DNA from: DAHUXT01 sp036273675
GTDB lineage: Bacteria; Chloroflexota; Ktedonobacteria; Ktedonobacterales; JADMIN01
DNA length: 47,918 nt
Reading direction: 5' to 3'
NCBI GenBank assembly: GCA_036273675.1
Contig: DASUHD010000172.1
Location: 1-47,918, forward strand
In this document: positions 34,034 through 42,648 of the stretch, one piece after another
How positions within the stretch are numbered: the first letter of the stretch is position 1
How the letters are laid out: every line of letters begins with the position of its first letter
Notes under the pieces: generated by a model
The model's database searches: none
Seen by the model: only the letters and a program-made list of their open reading frames with translations
Told to the model about the DNA's origin: nothing
Translations under genes and position numbers: made by a program

Positions 34034-36686
34034 GGCTCGCCTCCCTCATCGTCGCTGTGATGGGCTGTGCATCCTCGGCGATGCGCGTGACAACGCCGGA
34101 GGCGCCGTTGACCTCGATCAGATCGCCCGTCTTGAGCCAGGAGGTGAGGCCCGCGACGGAGACGACCGCCGGGATGCCCAACTCGCGCGCGACGATGGCC
34201 GAATGCGAGAGAACGCTGCCGCGCTCGACGATGACCCCCGCCGCGCCCGCGAAGAGCAGAATCCAGCCGGGGTCGGTGCGTTCCGCCACCAGAATCTCGC
34301 CCGCGCGTACCTCGGCGGCCTTCGGGTCGGTGACCACGCGCGCCCGTCCGCGTACCACGCCGGGGCAGCAGCCGATGCCGCTGCGCTGATCGGTCGCCTC
34401 GCTAGCCAAATGCTCATCGCTGGTCGGGATGAGCCGCGCCGCAAATGGACCGACGGCCACCAGCCCGCGCGTCTCGAAGCGGTCGGGCGGCGGCTCGCTC
34501 GCGCGCCAGCGGGCAAACTCCGCCTTGCGCACGGCTACCAACCCCTTGAGATCGGTCGTCGTCGCCGTGCCGGTCACCAGGCCAAGCGCATCCTCCACTT
34601 CGAGATAGAAGATGTCGCGCGGGTCTTCCAGCAGGCCGAGGGCGTAAAAGCGGCGGCCAAGCTCGACGAAGATGCGCCGCACCCGGCCAAAGACGCGCGT
34701 GCGCTCGAAGCGCAGGTTCTCACGGTCGCGCACCCGCGCTCTCGCCCGCGCCAGAACGAAACCGAACAGCACCCGCCGCAGTGGATGCCATGTGAGCCGC
34801 CGCCGCATCGTGCGCTCAGCCAAAGCGCGTTTCGACTGGTCGGGCGCATTATTGGTGGGCGCGTCCGTTGGCTCGCTATCCCCCGACGCAAAACGCTGGG
34901 CGAGGTGGCCGACGGCCCGCAGCAGCGGCGTGGGATCGTCGCGTAGCGTCGGGCTTTCGAGCTTCAACTCCTCTAAGCAGCGGTCGGCGAACTTCGCCAG
35001 GTACGCCTGATACTCCTCGGCAAACGCTGTATGGCGCGCGATCTCGCGCTGGATGGCGTCGGGTGTGCCAGTGCGCAGGATGTCGGCCAGCTCTGGCGAC
35101 TGGGCGGCCAGCATGGCGAGCGCGCGCACCCGCCGCGCTGGCTCGGCGCTGATGATGCCGCCCTGTCCGCTCACGAGGTCATTCTGCAGCGTACCCGCTT
35201 TGTCGCCACACCAGGAGATACAGAGCCGTCGCAGCAGGCCATAGAAAAGCATTGCGAAGAGATCGTTGACCAGCGGCGCGTCCCAGTGGGCCAGCAGCCT
35301 GCCCTCCAGGTCACGATAGTGGGCGACTAGTTCGTCCGGGCGCATCGCCTCCAGCGGAATCTCGCCGGGGGCCAGCGCCGCATCCAGCCGGGCGTAGAAG
35401 CGCTCGATATCGCGGGGCAACTGCTGCTCGTGGCGCGCCAGGCTGGCTACCGCGCGGACCAGCTTCAGCATATCGGCCAGCTTCATATGGCCACCGTTTG
35501 AGGAGAGGCGCGCCGCCAGCGCGGGCGGTAGCTCCTCTTTGACGCCCATCATCTGCTCCATGAAACGGCGGTTGGAACTAAAGCCGGGGGCCAGCGCCAG
35601 CAGGTCGTACCAGCTAAAGAGGCTGTAGTAGATGCGCCCGCGCACCAGGCCAATCATGCGGCGAAATGTATCGGCATGCGCAGCGATTTCCGTCGCGGAG
35701 ACGCCGAGCAGGCGGCACAATTCACGATAGACCTCCTCATAGGCGTGACGCGCGAACGAGAAGGTGAGCGGAGTCGTGACGCCGCCGTAGCTTTCGGCGA
35801 TATTGCTGTTGTCCCAGAGGGCGTATGCGCCATCGGGATCGCGCAACGTGGCCAGCGTCGTGATGGGCCGCGACTGCAAGAGGAAGAGCGCGCCATCAGC
35901 AATCGCCCACTCGATATCCTGCGGAACACCGAAGTGCTGCTCGCAGCGCAGCGCCAGCGCCGCCACCGCGCGTAGCTGGTCGCCATTCAGCAGTGGCTGC
36001 TGCTCAGTTTGTCCGACGCGCTCAACGGCGCCGAGGCGATCCACTGTCGCCATCTCGCCTTCACTCGCGCCGGAGACGAGCGCCTCGCCCAGTCCCACAA
36101 CCGCGCTGACCACCGCGACGCCACGCCGACCAGTCGCCGCGTCCGCGCTGAAGGCGACGCCTGAGATATCCGCCGCCACCATCCGCTGGACGAGCACGGC
36201 GGGCGCGGGCGGAACGGCGGCCAGCCCATGCGTGCGGCGGTAGGCCAGGATGCGCGCACTGAAGCCCGAGCGCCAGACATCGGCCACCCGCGCGGCCACT
36301 TCCACTGGCGCGACGTTCAGGTAGGAGGCGAGCTGCCCAGCGAATGAGTGCGTGCCGCCATCCTCGTCGCTGGCGGATGAGCGTACGGCGAGGGGTTGCC
36401 CGCCTGGCGCAAGCGCCTCGACTGCCTGGGATAGCTCACCCAGCACCGCACTGCCAGGCGTCAGACTTGCCAGCGCGGCGGTGATGCTGCCATCATCGCC
36501 GCGCTGGCAGGCGGCAGCCAGGCGCTCGCGGTGGGTGACATCGAGGCTGTCATCGAACGCGGCGGGAGCGAGCGCGAACCAGTCGGGAACCGGAAATCCT
36601 GCCCGCTGGAGGCTTGCCAGCGCGGCGGCCTTCCCGCCGATGTGCTGGCGGGTGGCGTCTGCTGTTGGCTGGATGATGTAGCGCAT
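34020..36686 (-). CDS. PEP-synthase-like dikinase without the PEP-binding barrel (RPH-like architecture)
   Basis: About 888 residues from ATG 36686 with GGAGG eight bases upstream. Residues ~1-300 are the PPDK/PEP-synthase ATP-grasp domain: IGGKAAALASLQRAGFPVPDW, LAVRSSASDEDGGTHSFAGQ and the terminal IEWAIADGALFLLQSRP. A long central helical region (~310-760) resembles no enzyme I can name. Residues ~780-870 form the swivelling phosphohistidine domain, ERTDPGWILLFAGAAG and ERGSVLSHSAIVARELGIP, with His828. The PEP-binding TIM barrel of PEP synthase is absent, as in rifampicin phosphotransferase, where the central domain binds the phosphate acceptor. I infer phosphorylation of a cluster-specific substrate using ATP; no evidence that it is rifampicin. 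Confidence 0.87.
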   Translation of the reverse strand: MRYIIQPTADATRQHIGGKAAALASLQRAGFPVPDWFALAPAAFDDSLDVTHRERLAAACQRGDDGSITAALASLTPGSAVLGELSQAVEALAPGGQPLAVRSSASDEDGGTHSFAGQLASYLNVAPVEVAARVADVWRSGFSARILAYRRTHGLAAVPPAPAVLVQRMVAADISGVAFSADAATGRRGVAVVSAVVGLGEALVSGASEGEMATVDRLGAVERVGQTEQQPLLNGDQLRAVAALALRCEQHFGVPQDIEWAIADGALFLLQSRPITTLATLRDPDGAYALWDNSNIAESYGGVTTPLTFSFARHAYEEVYRELCRLLGVSATEIAAHADTFRRMIGLVRGRIYYSLFSWYDLLALAPGFSSNRRFMEQMMGVKEELPPALAARLSSNGGHMKLADMLKLVRAVASLARHEQQLPRDIERFYARLDAALAPGEIPLEAMRPDELVAHYRDLEGRLLAHWDAPLVNDLFAMLFYGLLRRLCISWCGDKAGTLQNDLVSGQGGIISAEPARRVRALAMLAAQSPELADILRTGTPDAIQREIARHTAFAEEYQAYLAKFADRCLEELKLESPTLRDDPTPLLRAVGHLAQRFASGDSEPTDAPTNNAPDQSKRALAERTMRRRLTWHPLRRVLFGFVLARARARVRDRENLRFERTRVFGRVRRIFVELGRRFYALGLLEDPRDIFYLEVEDALGLVTGTATTTDLKGLVAVRKAEFARWRASEPPPDRFETRGLVAVGPFAARLIPTSDEHLASEATDQRSGIGCCPGVVRGRARVVTDPKAAEVRAGEILVAERTDPGWILLFAGAAGVIVERGSVLSHSAIVARELGIPAVVSVAGLTSWLKTGDLIEVNGASGVVTRIAEDAQPITATMREASHAQS

Positions 36687-36715
36687 CAGTGAAACCTCCA
36701 AAGGTCAGGCGAATG

Positions 36716-37711
36716 TCAGGCGAACGTCAGGCGCAGCGCCAGGGGAATCGCGCCGAGGCTCAGATAGAGCACCAGCGTCCAGAGACCGGAGACCAGCTCG
36801 ACGGGCTTGCCGCTGCCCGGCGTGGGCCGCCGCAGGAAGCGTAGCCCCAGCACGGCCGCCAGCGCGACCACCGCCACATATGCGACGATCTCCCACGGCG
36901 TCTCGATCTGGAAGGTTGCCAACGCCGCCGCAATTGCCGTCACGACCAGCGCAATCAGCCAGACGAGCACGGCGCGTTGGCGTCCCCAGAGCGCGGTGTA
37001 AGTTTCCACACCATGTTCTTCGTCCTCAGGCGCGCGAATCTTGCGCCCAACTTCGAGAATGAAGCCATTCGCAAAGCTGACGAAGAGCAGAATGCCCAGG
37101 CCAAGTGGCGGCGCGACATTGGCGACACGCCAGTCGCAGGCAGTGCCGTAGAGGTCGATCAGCGGCAGAATCAGCATGTGGCTCCACATGTAGGTCGCGG
37201 GATGCGCCTTGAGCCAGTCGCGCACGAAGAACTCGCGGCACATCAACCCCAGATACGCCCATGTGAGCAGCAGGAACGGCAGCAGCGCCGGGGAGAGCCA
37301 GAGCGCCAGCAGCGTCTGCACGGCGCCCGCCGCCACCGCAATGATGGCCAACTCGCGCAGCGTGACCAGCCCGCGCGGCACCGGGCGATAGGGGCGGTAG
37401 CGGGCATCCTCGCCGGCGTCTTTGAACTCGTCGGCGATCCGCATTTCCAGGAAGAAGAGCAGCGCCGTGCAGAAGGCGACTATGATCGCCTTGAACGACG
37501 GCAGGGCTACGACGCCGCGCGCCAGCATCGAGAAGGTGAGCGTGCAGAAGCTGAACGCGGCGATCAGCGGGACATGCGTCGCCAGCGGGAAGCGCTCGCG
37601 CTGATAGATCCACCAGCGCACGAGCAACGATGGGCGCTGCTTCGCGCGTAATGCGGTAGCCGCAATATCGTTATTCGCCTGATTTGCCTGAATGGGCGCG
37701 TCGTTAGGCAT
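36716..37711 (-). CDS. UbiA-family prenyltransferase
   Basis: About 331 residues from ATG 37711 (MPNDAPIQANQ); the open extension to 37804 lies inside the HMG-CoA reductase gene. Eight to nine membrane helices. The first aspartate-rich motif is FFLEMRIADEFKDAGED, with Asp94 and Asp98, followed by RPVPRGLVTLREL. The second is GFILEVGRKIRAPEDEEHGV. UbiA enzymes transfer isoprenyl groups to aromatic, lipid or sugar acceptors, coordinating diphosphate through Mg. The motifs are divergent from UbiA/MenA proper (no classical NxxxDxxxD). The start overlaps the reductase stop by eight bases. It plausibly uses a mevalonate-derived isoprenyl diphosphate. Confidence 0.85.
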   Translation of the reverse strand: MPNDAPIQANQANNDIAATALRAKQRPSLLVRWWIYQRERFPLATHVPLIAAFSFCTLTFSMLARGVVALPSFKAIIVAFCTALLFFLEMRIADEFKDAGEDARYRPYRPVPRGLVTLRELAIIAVAAGAVQTLLALWLSPALLPFLLLTWAYLGLMCREFFVRDWLKAHPATYMWSHMLILPLIDLYGTACDWRVANVAPPLGLGILLFVSFANGFILEVGRKIRAPEDEEHGVETYTALWGRQRAVLVWLIALVVTAIAAALATFQIETPWEIVAYVAVVALAAVLGLRFLRRPTPGSGKPVELVSGLWTLVLYLSLGAIPLALRLTFA

Positions 37712-38993
37712 TGCCGCCGCCTTCCTGATTTTCCGACTGGTGACGAACGTCGCGCGCCAGTTTGCGATGCGCGCTCGCGAAGTGGCCCGCGCAGAGCGCC
37801 CCAATCAGCGAAAGCTCGCCCGCGAGGCAGAGTCCGGCGCAAACCTCCGCCAGCGCGGCGGCGTGTCCCGACCCGGCGAGGCCCATCAGCTCAAGGCAGG
37901 CGCGCTGCCCCGGCAGGTTTGTTCCGCCGCCGACTGTGCCGACGATAATGCTGGGCAACGTCACCGCGGCATAGAGGTCGCCCGCCGCGTTCACCTCCAT
38001 CCGGGTGACGCCGACCGCCGACTCCGCGACGCAGGCGACATCCTGCCCGGTAGCGAGATAGAGCGCGGCCAGCCCGTTGGCGTAGTGGCCCTGCGCGCCA
38101 AGCGTGCCGCTGAGGACGCCGCCGAGCGCGCCCATGCTGAAGTAGTCGGACATCCGCTCCGGCGTTGTATGCAGCCGTCGCCGCACCAACTCCGCCGGAA
38201 TAGTGACCTCCGCGCTGACCCGCCGCCCGCGCACGCCCACGAACGAGCGGGCGCTGGCCTTCTTGTCGCCGGAGTAGTTCGCCTCCAGGAACCAGTAGTT
38301 CGGCTGGACGGGCGACTCGGCGAGGATATGCGCGCAGATGGCCTCGGTCGCCAGCGTCACCATATTCTGCCCGGCGGCGTCACCCGTCGTGAAGTCGAGA
38401 TGCAGATAGACATGGTTGCCCTCGATCACCGCTCGCATCTCTTTCAGCCGCCCGTGGCTGGTGGTGGCGGCAACGCAGCCGTTGAAGACGAGCCGCTGAC
38501 TCAGCGCCCACTCGGCGAATCGCGCCGCCTCGCGCAGACTGGCGAAGGCGAATCCCGGCGAGCGTCCGATGCCCTCCGCCAGCACCAGCGCCGCGCAGCC
38601 GCCCGACTCGGCGATCAGTTGCGCGCCCCGGCTGTAGGACGCGACAAGCGCCGCCTCGGTGGTCGCCAACGGCAGGTAGTAGTCGCCGTGGGCATGCACG
38701 CCCTCAATGCGGAGCGGCCCCGCCAGCCCAACCGGCATCTGTAGCGCGCCGATGCAGTTCTCGATGCTGCCGCGAAATTGGCCCAGCGCATCGAGCGTCG
38801 GGGCGTCGAGCAGCGCCTCGCGGCTTTCGCGTGAGATGGAGAGTAGTTGCCAGCGGCGCTCCACGGCGGCGGGCGTGATCTGGGTGCTGAGCGCGACCCT
38901 GGGAGCGGGCTGACGCGGCATCGGTGGTATCGGCACGGGACGCGCGCCCCTGTCTCGAGCGGCGTGGTGCAGTCCGCGGCGAGCGATAGCCAT
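37704..38993 (-). CDS. HMG-CoA reductase, divergent class-I type
   Basis: A 429-residue enzyme of the mevalonate pathway, NAD(P)H-dependent reduction of HMG-CoA to mevalonate. ATG 38993 has AAGGAG five bases upstream. Landmarks are ENCIGALQMPVG, LPLATTEAALVASYSRG (catalytic Glu), TTGDAAGQNM (usually DAMGMN), NYSGDKKASARS (catalytic Lys), YLATGQDVACVAES (catalytic Asp), VGTVGGGTNLPGQ and GHFASAHRKLAR (catalytic His near the C-terminus). There are no membrane helices. The altered DAAGQN and VACVAES loops suggest a paralogue dedicated to a specialised pathway, or a lineage variant. It begins nine bases downstream of the alpha/beta hydrolase stop. Confidence 0.92.
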   Translation of the reverse strand: MAIARRGLHHAARDRGARPVPIPPMPRQPAPRVALSTQITPAAVERRWQLLSISRESREALLDAPTLDALGQFRGSIENCIGALQMPVGLAGPLRIEGVHAHGDYYLPLATTEAALVASYSRGAQLIAESGGCAALVLAEGIGRSPGFAFASLREAARFAEWALSQRLVFNGCVAATTSHGRLKEMRAVIEGNHVYLHLDFTTGDAAGQNMVTLATEAICAHILAESPVQPNYWFLEANYSGDKKASARSFVGVRGRRVSAEVTIPAELVRRRLHTTPERMSDYFSMGALGGVLSGTLGAQGHYANGLAALYLATGQDVACVAESAVGVTRMEVNAAGDLYAAVTLPSIIVGTVGGGTNLPGQRACLELMGLAGSGHAAALAEVCAGLCLAGELSLIGALCAGHFASAHRKLARDVRHQSENQEGGGNA

Positions 38994-39002
38994 ACCTTCT
39001 CC

Positions 39003-40022
39003 TTATCCGGCAATTTTGTCGGCATGCGCTGCCGCTGTGCGAACTCCATGGTGAAACGCGTTGGCGAAGAATGCTATGAGCAGGCTCACATAGGCCTCGG
39101 TCTCCTGGTGGAATGCCTGCGCGTGGGGAACATTCGGTACGCGCCAGGTCACCACATGCGCCCCTGGGCAGGACTCGGCGGCGCGCGCTAGATTCGTCAG
39201 GCTCGACGCTGGGTTCATCGCATCGGCGCCGCCCTGAATCAGCAGCAGCGGGCGCGGCGCAATCGCGGCGACCGCCTCCACCGGACGCACCGCGGCGATA
39301 TCCACGTAATAGAGGATGCGGGCGGCGCGCAGGATGCCGGGAGTGAAGAAGCGCGGCAACTTGCTGCGCAACGGTAGCTCCCGTTCGATGGTCGGCGTCA
39401 TCTCGGCATAGGCGGAGTCCGAGACGACGGCGCGGATCGCAGGCTCGGTCGCGGCGGCGTAGAGCAGCGCGCTGGCGCCCATCGAGATGCCGTAACCGCC
39501 GATCCACTCGGGCCGCGCCAACTCAGGATAGGGGAGCGCGCCCTCACGCAGATAGTCCACCGCGCCGAGGATGTCGCTTTGCTCGGAGTAGCCGAGCGTG
39601 AAGGGCGCGATCTGCGACTCGCCGTGGCCGCGCATATCGAACGCCAGCACGGCGAATCCGGCGCGGGCCAGCGCGCAGCAGAGCGCCAGCAGGCCGATGG
39701 CGGGATCGGTGCGGTTCTGCCAGGCGCCATGGATGGCAATGATGGTGCGTTCTAGCGTTGGCTGGCCGCCAGGGCGAACGCCGGGAATCAGCCAGCCACG
39801 GAGCAAGATGCCATCATCGCGGCTGAGGAAGGAGACGTCGCGGAAGTCCAGCCCGAAGTCGGCGGGTGTCTGCTCGATGGCAAGTGGCTTGGAGAAGGCG
39901 AGCCTGCGGGCGGCATAGGCGGAGACGCCGAGATACGTGGCCAGCCCGACGCCAGTTGCGCCCAGCACCCACAAGGCGGCCCGGCCCGCGGTTCTCCGCC
40001 GCGGATGTTTGCGTTCGAGCAT
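39003..40022 (-). CDS. Membrane-anchored alpha/beta hydrolase
   Basis: About 339 residues from ATG 40022. A basic N-terminus (KHPRRRTAGRAAL) is followed by a hydrophobic anchor (LWVLGATGVGLATYLGVSAY). The alpha/beta hydrolase domain has IIAIHGAWQNR (oxyanion region), FDMRGHGES, the nucleophile elbow GYGISMGAS (Ser), a late Asp in IQGGADAMNP and His in PNVPHAQAFH, giving a plausible triad. Such enzymes hydrolyse esters, lactones or thioesters. AAGGAGGG lies ten bases upstream. It is the first gene of the eight-gene isoprenoid/lipid block. Its membrane anchor fits a lipid substrate. Confidence 0.85.
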   Translation of the reverse strand: MLERKHPRRRTAGRAALWVLGATGVGLATYLGVSAYAARRLAFSKPLAIEQTPADFGLDFRDVSFLSRDDGILLRGWLIPGVRPGGQPTLERTIIAIHGAWQNRTDPAIGLLALCCALARAGFAVLAFDMRGHGESQIAPFTLGYSEQSDILGAVDYLREGALPYPELARPEWIGGYGISMGASALLYAAATEPAIRAVVSDSAYAEMTPTIERELPLRSKLPRFFTPGILRAARILYYVDIAAVRPVEAVAAIAPRPLLLIQGGADAMNPASSLTNLARAAESCPGAHVVTWRVPNVPHAQAFHQETEAYVSLLIAFFANAFHHGVRTAAAHADKIAG

Positions 40023-40047
40023 GACGTTTTGTCCCTCCTTGTTGTCA

Positions 40048-40077
40048 AGTGTACGCAAGCTAGAGGAGAAACGTCAC
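40048..40077 (-). promoter_or_regulatory. Candidate promoter of the isoprenoid/lipid cluster
   Basis: On the minus strand GTGACG (40077-40072), an 18-base spacer and TACACT (40053-40048) resemble a sigma-70 promoter. The leader would be only about 20 bases, ending in the AAGGAGGG site of the hydrolase gene. Moderate match only. Confidence 0.35.
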
Positions 40078-40185
40078 AAACAACCCGCAGAACGACCCGC
40101 AGAAGCCCTCGCATTTTGCGCAGTGAGGCCGGGAGACAGGGCTTCAAATAGCGCCTGAAAGTCGTGATGCATGGTGCAATAAAAT

Positions 40186-40222
40186 CTGCCTCATCCCCAG
40201 ATTTGGATCGAGGATGAGGCAG
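40186..40222 (-). terminator. Rho-independent terminator of the M42 peptidase gene
   Basis: CTGCCTCATCC and GGATGAGGCAG form a perfect 11-bp stem with a 15-base loop, 19 bases past the peptidase stop. On the minus strand it is followed by ATTTTATT, a classical intrinsic terminator layout. Confidence 0.8.
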
Positions 40223-40240
40223 TCGGTGATATGCGCGCGG

Positions 40241-41314
40241 CTAGAGTGTGTAGTCGCCCTTGTGTGCGTCTTCCAGGTAGCGCGCGAGGAGGGTTGAGGC
40301 GGCGTCCAGGTCGCCCAGGTCCACCATCTCGTTGACCGTGTGGACGTAGCGCGTGGGGACCGAGATCGTCATCGCCGCCGCGCCGCCGCGCGCCCGCTGC
40401 ATCGCGCCCGCATCGGTGCCGCCGCGCGCCAGCACCTCCATCTGGTGCGGGATGTCGTGCCGCTCGGCCACCTCGATCATGTGTCGCACCAGCTTATAGT
40501 TGCTGATGGTCGAGGAGTCGAAGACCTTGATTGCCGCGCCGTCGCCCAGCCGGGTCACCGCGTCGGATTCCGGCATGCCGGGGATATCGAGCGCCAGCGT
40601 TACGTCGAGCGCGATGGCGACATCCGGCTCAACGGTATAGGCGGATGTACCCGCGCCGCGCAGCCCGACCTCTTCCTGCACCGTCGCCACCGCCAGCACG
40701 TTGGCTTTGTGCGCGCCGAGCTTGCGCATCGCCTCGATCATCGTGAAGACGCCCGCGCGGTCGTCCATCGCTTTGGCCGTCACGCGATTGCCCAATTGCT
40801 CCAGCGTCCGGTCCATCGTCACGAAGTCGCCGATGCGCACCTGCTCGCGGACCGTATCAGCGGGAAGCCCCAGGTCAATGTAGAGTTCTTCGAGCTTGGC
40901 CGCCTCGGGCTTGCCCTCCAGCAGGTGGATCGGCTTGCTCTGCGGCATGAAGACGCCATGCAACGACCCGGCCTCGCGCGTATGCAACAGCACGCGCTGC
41001 GCCACCAGCACGCGTGGATCGAACCCGCCGAGCGGCTGCACCCGCAGCCACCCGTCCTTCTCGATGTAGCGCACGATGAAGCCAATTTCGTCCATATGCG
41101 CCGCCAGCATCACCCGACGGTCGCTGCTGCCCTTCTTCAGCGCGATGACGTTGCCGAGCGGGTCAACGGTCAGCTCATCCACCAGCGGCTTGAGTTGCTC
41201 GATGACCAGCGCGCGCACTCGCTCCTCGCGTCCCGCGACCCCCGGCGTCTCGCTCAGCGCCTTGAGCAGCGCCACATTCACCGATGTCTGTTGATCACTG
41301 TCGTGTTTTGCCAT
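40241..41314 (-). CDS. M42 family metallo-aminopeptidase
   Basis: A 357-residue peptidase with GAGGGAG about four bases before ATG 41314. M42 (glutamyl aminopeptidase/FrvX-type) enzymes form dodecameric tetrahedra that trim peptides. Dinuclear metal ligands and catalytic residues are visible in order: MLAAHMDEIGF (His, Asp), KAMDDRAGVF (bridging Asp), TVQEEVGLRGAGTSA (catalytic Glu and Glu ligand), IALDVTLA (Asp) and TRYVHTVNEMVD (His). GGTDAGAMQRARGG precedes the last motif. The gene is monocistronic, with a TATAAT -10 upstream and an intrinsic terminator downstream. It is divergent from leuB. Confidence 0.95.
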   Translation of the reverse strand: MAKHDSDQQTSVNVALLKALSETPGVAGREERVRALVIEQLKPLVDELTVDPLGNVIALKKGSSDRRVMLAAHMDEIGFIVRYIEKDGWLRVQPLGGFDPRVLVAQRVLLHTREAGSLHGVFMPQSKPIHLLEGKPEAAKLEELYIDLGLPADTVREQVRIGDFVTMDRTLEQLGNRVTAKAMDDRAGVFTMIEAMRKLGAHKANVLAVATVQEEVGLRGAGTSAYTVEPDVAIALDVTLALDIPGMPESDAVTRLGDGAAIKVFDSSTISNYKLVRHMIEVAERHDIPHQMEVLARGGTDAGAMQRARGGAAAMTISVPTRYVHTVNEMVDLGDLDAASTLLARYLEDAHKGDYTL

Positions 41315-41367
41315 CCATCTCCCTCATTTTCCAGAACGAAGCCACTCTCTGGGGCCAGTATTTTTCG

Positions 41368-41373
41368 ATTATA
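41368..41373 (-). promoter_or_regulatory. TATAAT -10 element of the M42 peptidase gene
   Basis: A perfect TATAAT on the minus strand 54 bases before the start codon. The -35 region (GGCGCG) is poor. Confidence 0.45.
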
Positions 41374-41433
41374 GCATCCTGTTCGCTAGCCGCGCCTATG
41401 CTCATAGCATAGCGGCGCCACATGGCATGACGC

Positions 41434-41463
41434 TTGACCAGGCCTTAAATACACGCCTATACT
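41434..41463 (+). promoter_or_regulatory. Sigma-70-type promoter of leuB
   Basis: TTGACC (41434-41439), an 18-base spacer and TATACT (41458-41463). Transcription would start near 41470, so an in-frame ATG at 41427 cannot be the leuB start. Confidence 0.75.
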
Positions 41464-41516
41464 CAGCAGGCGGGCGCATCTTGATGAGTCAACGACGACC
41501 GAAAGGATACCTAGAT

Positions 41517-42632
41517 ATGGCAGCGGGCGCGCGGACGATTGTGGTGCTGGGCGGCGACGGCATCGGCCCGGAGGTGACTGGCGAGGCCGTGCGGGTGCTT
41601 CGCGCGGTGGAGCGCCGCTTTAGCCTCACGCTGGAGATACGCGAGGCGCTGGCGGGCCAGGCGGCGGTGGATGCCGAGGGCGTCGCCATCACCGAGGAGA
41701 CGATGGCCCTCTGCCGTGAGGGCGACGCGATCCTCTTCGGCGCGGTCGGCGGCAGCGCGGCCAGCCGTCCCGATGTGCCGAATCAGCCGATGTATGCCCT
41801 GTTCCGCCTGCGCAAAGACCTCGAACTCTTCGCCAATCTGCGCCCGGTGCGTCCATTGCCCGCCCTCGCGGGTGCATCATCCATCAAGCGCGCGGTGCTA
41901 CGTGGGGTTGATCTGCTGGTCGTGCGCGAGCTGACCGGCGGCATCTACTATGGCCAGCCCAGCGCGATCACCGAAGGAGAAGGCGGCGCGTCGGCGGTGG
42001 ATACGATGGCCTACACCGAGTATGAGATCGAGCGGATTCTGCGCTACGCCTTCGAGCTGGCCCGTGGCCGACGCAAGCAGCTGACCTCGGTGGATAAGGC
42101 GAACGTGCTGAGTTGCTCGCTGCTCTGGCGGCGCGTTGCCGACCGCGTGGCGAAGGACTACCCCGATGTGACGCTACGCCATATGCTGGTGGACGCCTGC
42201 TCGATGGCGCTGATTCGCCAGCCGAGCGAGTTTGACGTGGTCGTCACCGAGAATATGTTTGGCGATATCCTGACCGATGAGGCGTCGATGCTGGCTGGCT
42301 CGCTGGGGATGCTGCCTTCCGCCAGCCTCGGCACGCGGCGCACCGCATCCGGCCAGTTCGGCCTCTACGAGCCGATTCACGGCACCGCGCCCGATATCGC
42401 CGGGCAGGGCAAGGCCAACCCGCTGGCGGCGATTCTCAGCGCGGCGATGTTGCTGCGCCATTCGCTGGGACGCGAGCGGGCGGCGCGGGCAGTCGAGCGG
42501 GCGGTGCAACGGGCGGTGGCGGCGGGCTATCGCACCGCCGATATCGCCGGAGTCGGCGGCGCAAGTGGCAAAGTCGTCTCGACGGCAGAGATGGGCAAGC
42601 AGGTGGCGCAGCTGGTCGCGCGCGAGGGTTAG
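41517..42632 (+). CDS. leuB: 3-isopropylmalate dehydrogenase
   Basis: About 371 residues from ATG 41517 (MAAGARTIVVLGGDGIGPEV), with AAAGGA nine bases upstream. ATG 41484 lacks a ribosome binding site and 41427 is upstream of the promoter. LeuB oxidises and decarboxylates 3-isopropylmalate in leucine synthesis. Signatures are GGDGIGPEV, NLRPVR, the substrate loop VVRELTGGIYYG, SVDKANVLS, VDACSMALIRQP, TENMFGDILTDEASMLAGSLGMLPSAS and the NAD-binding EPIHGTAPDIAGQGKANP. The VRELTGGIYYG form distinguishes it from isocitrate and tartrate dehydrogenases. leuC, leuD and leuA are not in the window. It is convergent with the small membrane protein. Confidence 0.95.
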   Translation: MAAGARTIVVLGGDGIGPEVTGEAVRVLRAVERRFSLTLEIREALAGQAAVDAEGVAITEETMALCREGDAILFGAVGGSAASRPDVPNQPMYALFRLRKDLELFANLRPVRPLPALAGASSIKRAVLRGVDLLVVRELTGGIYYGQPSAITEGEGGASAVDTMAYTEYEIERILRYAFELARGRRKQLTSVDKANVLSCSLLWRRVADRVAKDYPDVTLRHMLVDACSMALIRQPSEFDVVVTENMFGDILTDEASMLAGSLGMLPSASLGTRRTASGQFGLYEPIHGTAPDIAGQGKANPLAAILSAAMLLRHSLGRERAARAVERAVQRAVAAGYRTADIAGVGGASGKVVSTAEMGKQVAQLVAREG

Positions 42633-42648
42633 CGTGGTGGGCCAGGCG

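Noticed and set aside
34020..36686. Annotation as a rifampicin phosphotransferase
   Set aside because: Only the architecture is shared; the cluster context argues for a biosynthetic role and no rifampicin-site residues could be verified.
37712..37804. N-terminal extension of the UbiA gene
   Set aside because: It lies wholly within the HMG-CoA reductase gene and precedes a good start at 37711.
41427..41516. Earlier in-frame ATGs of leuB
   Set aside because: ATG 41427 precedes the TTGACC/TATACT promoter and ATG 41484 has no ribosome binding site.
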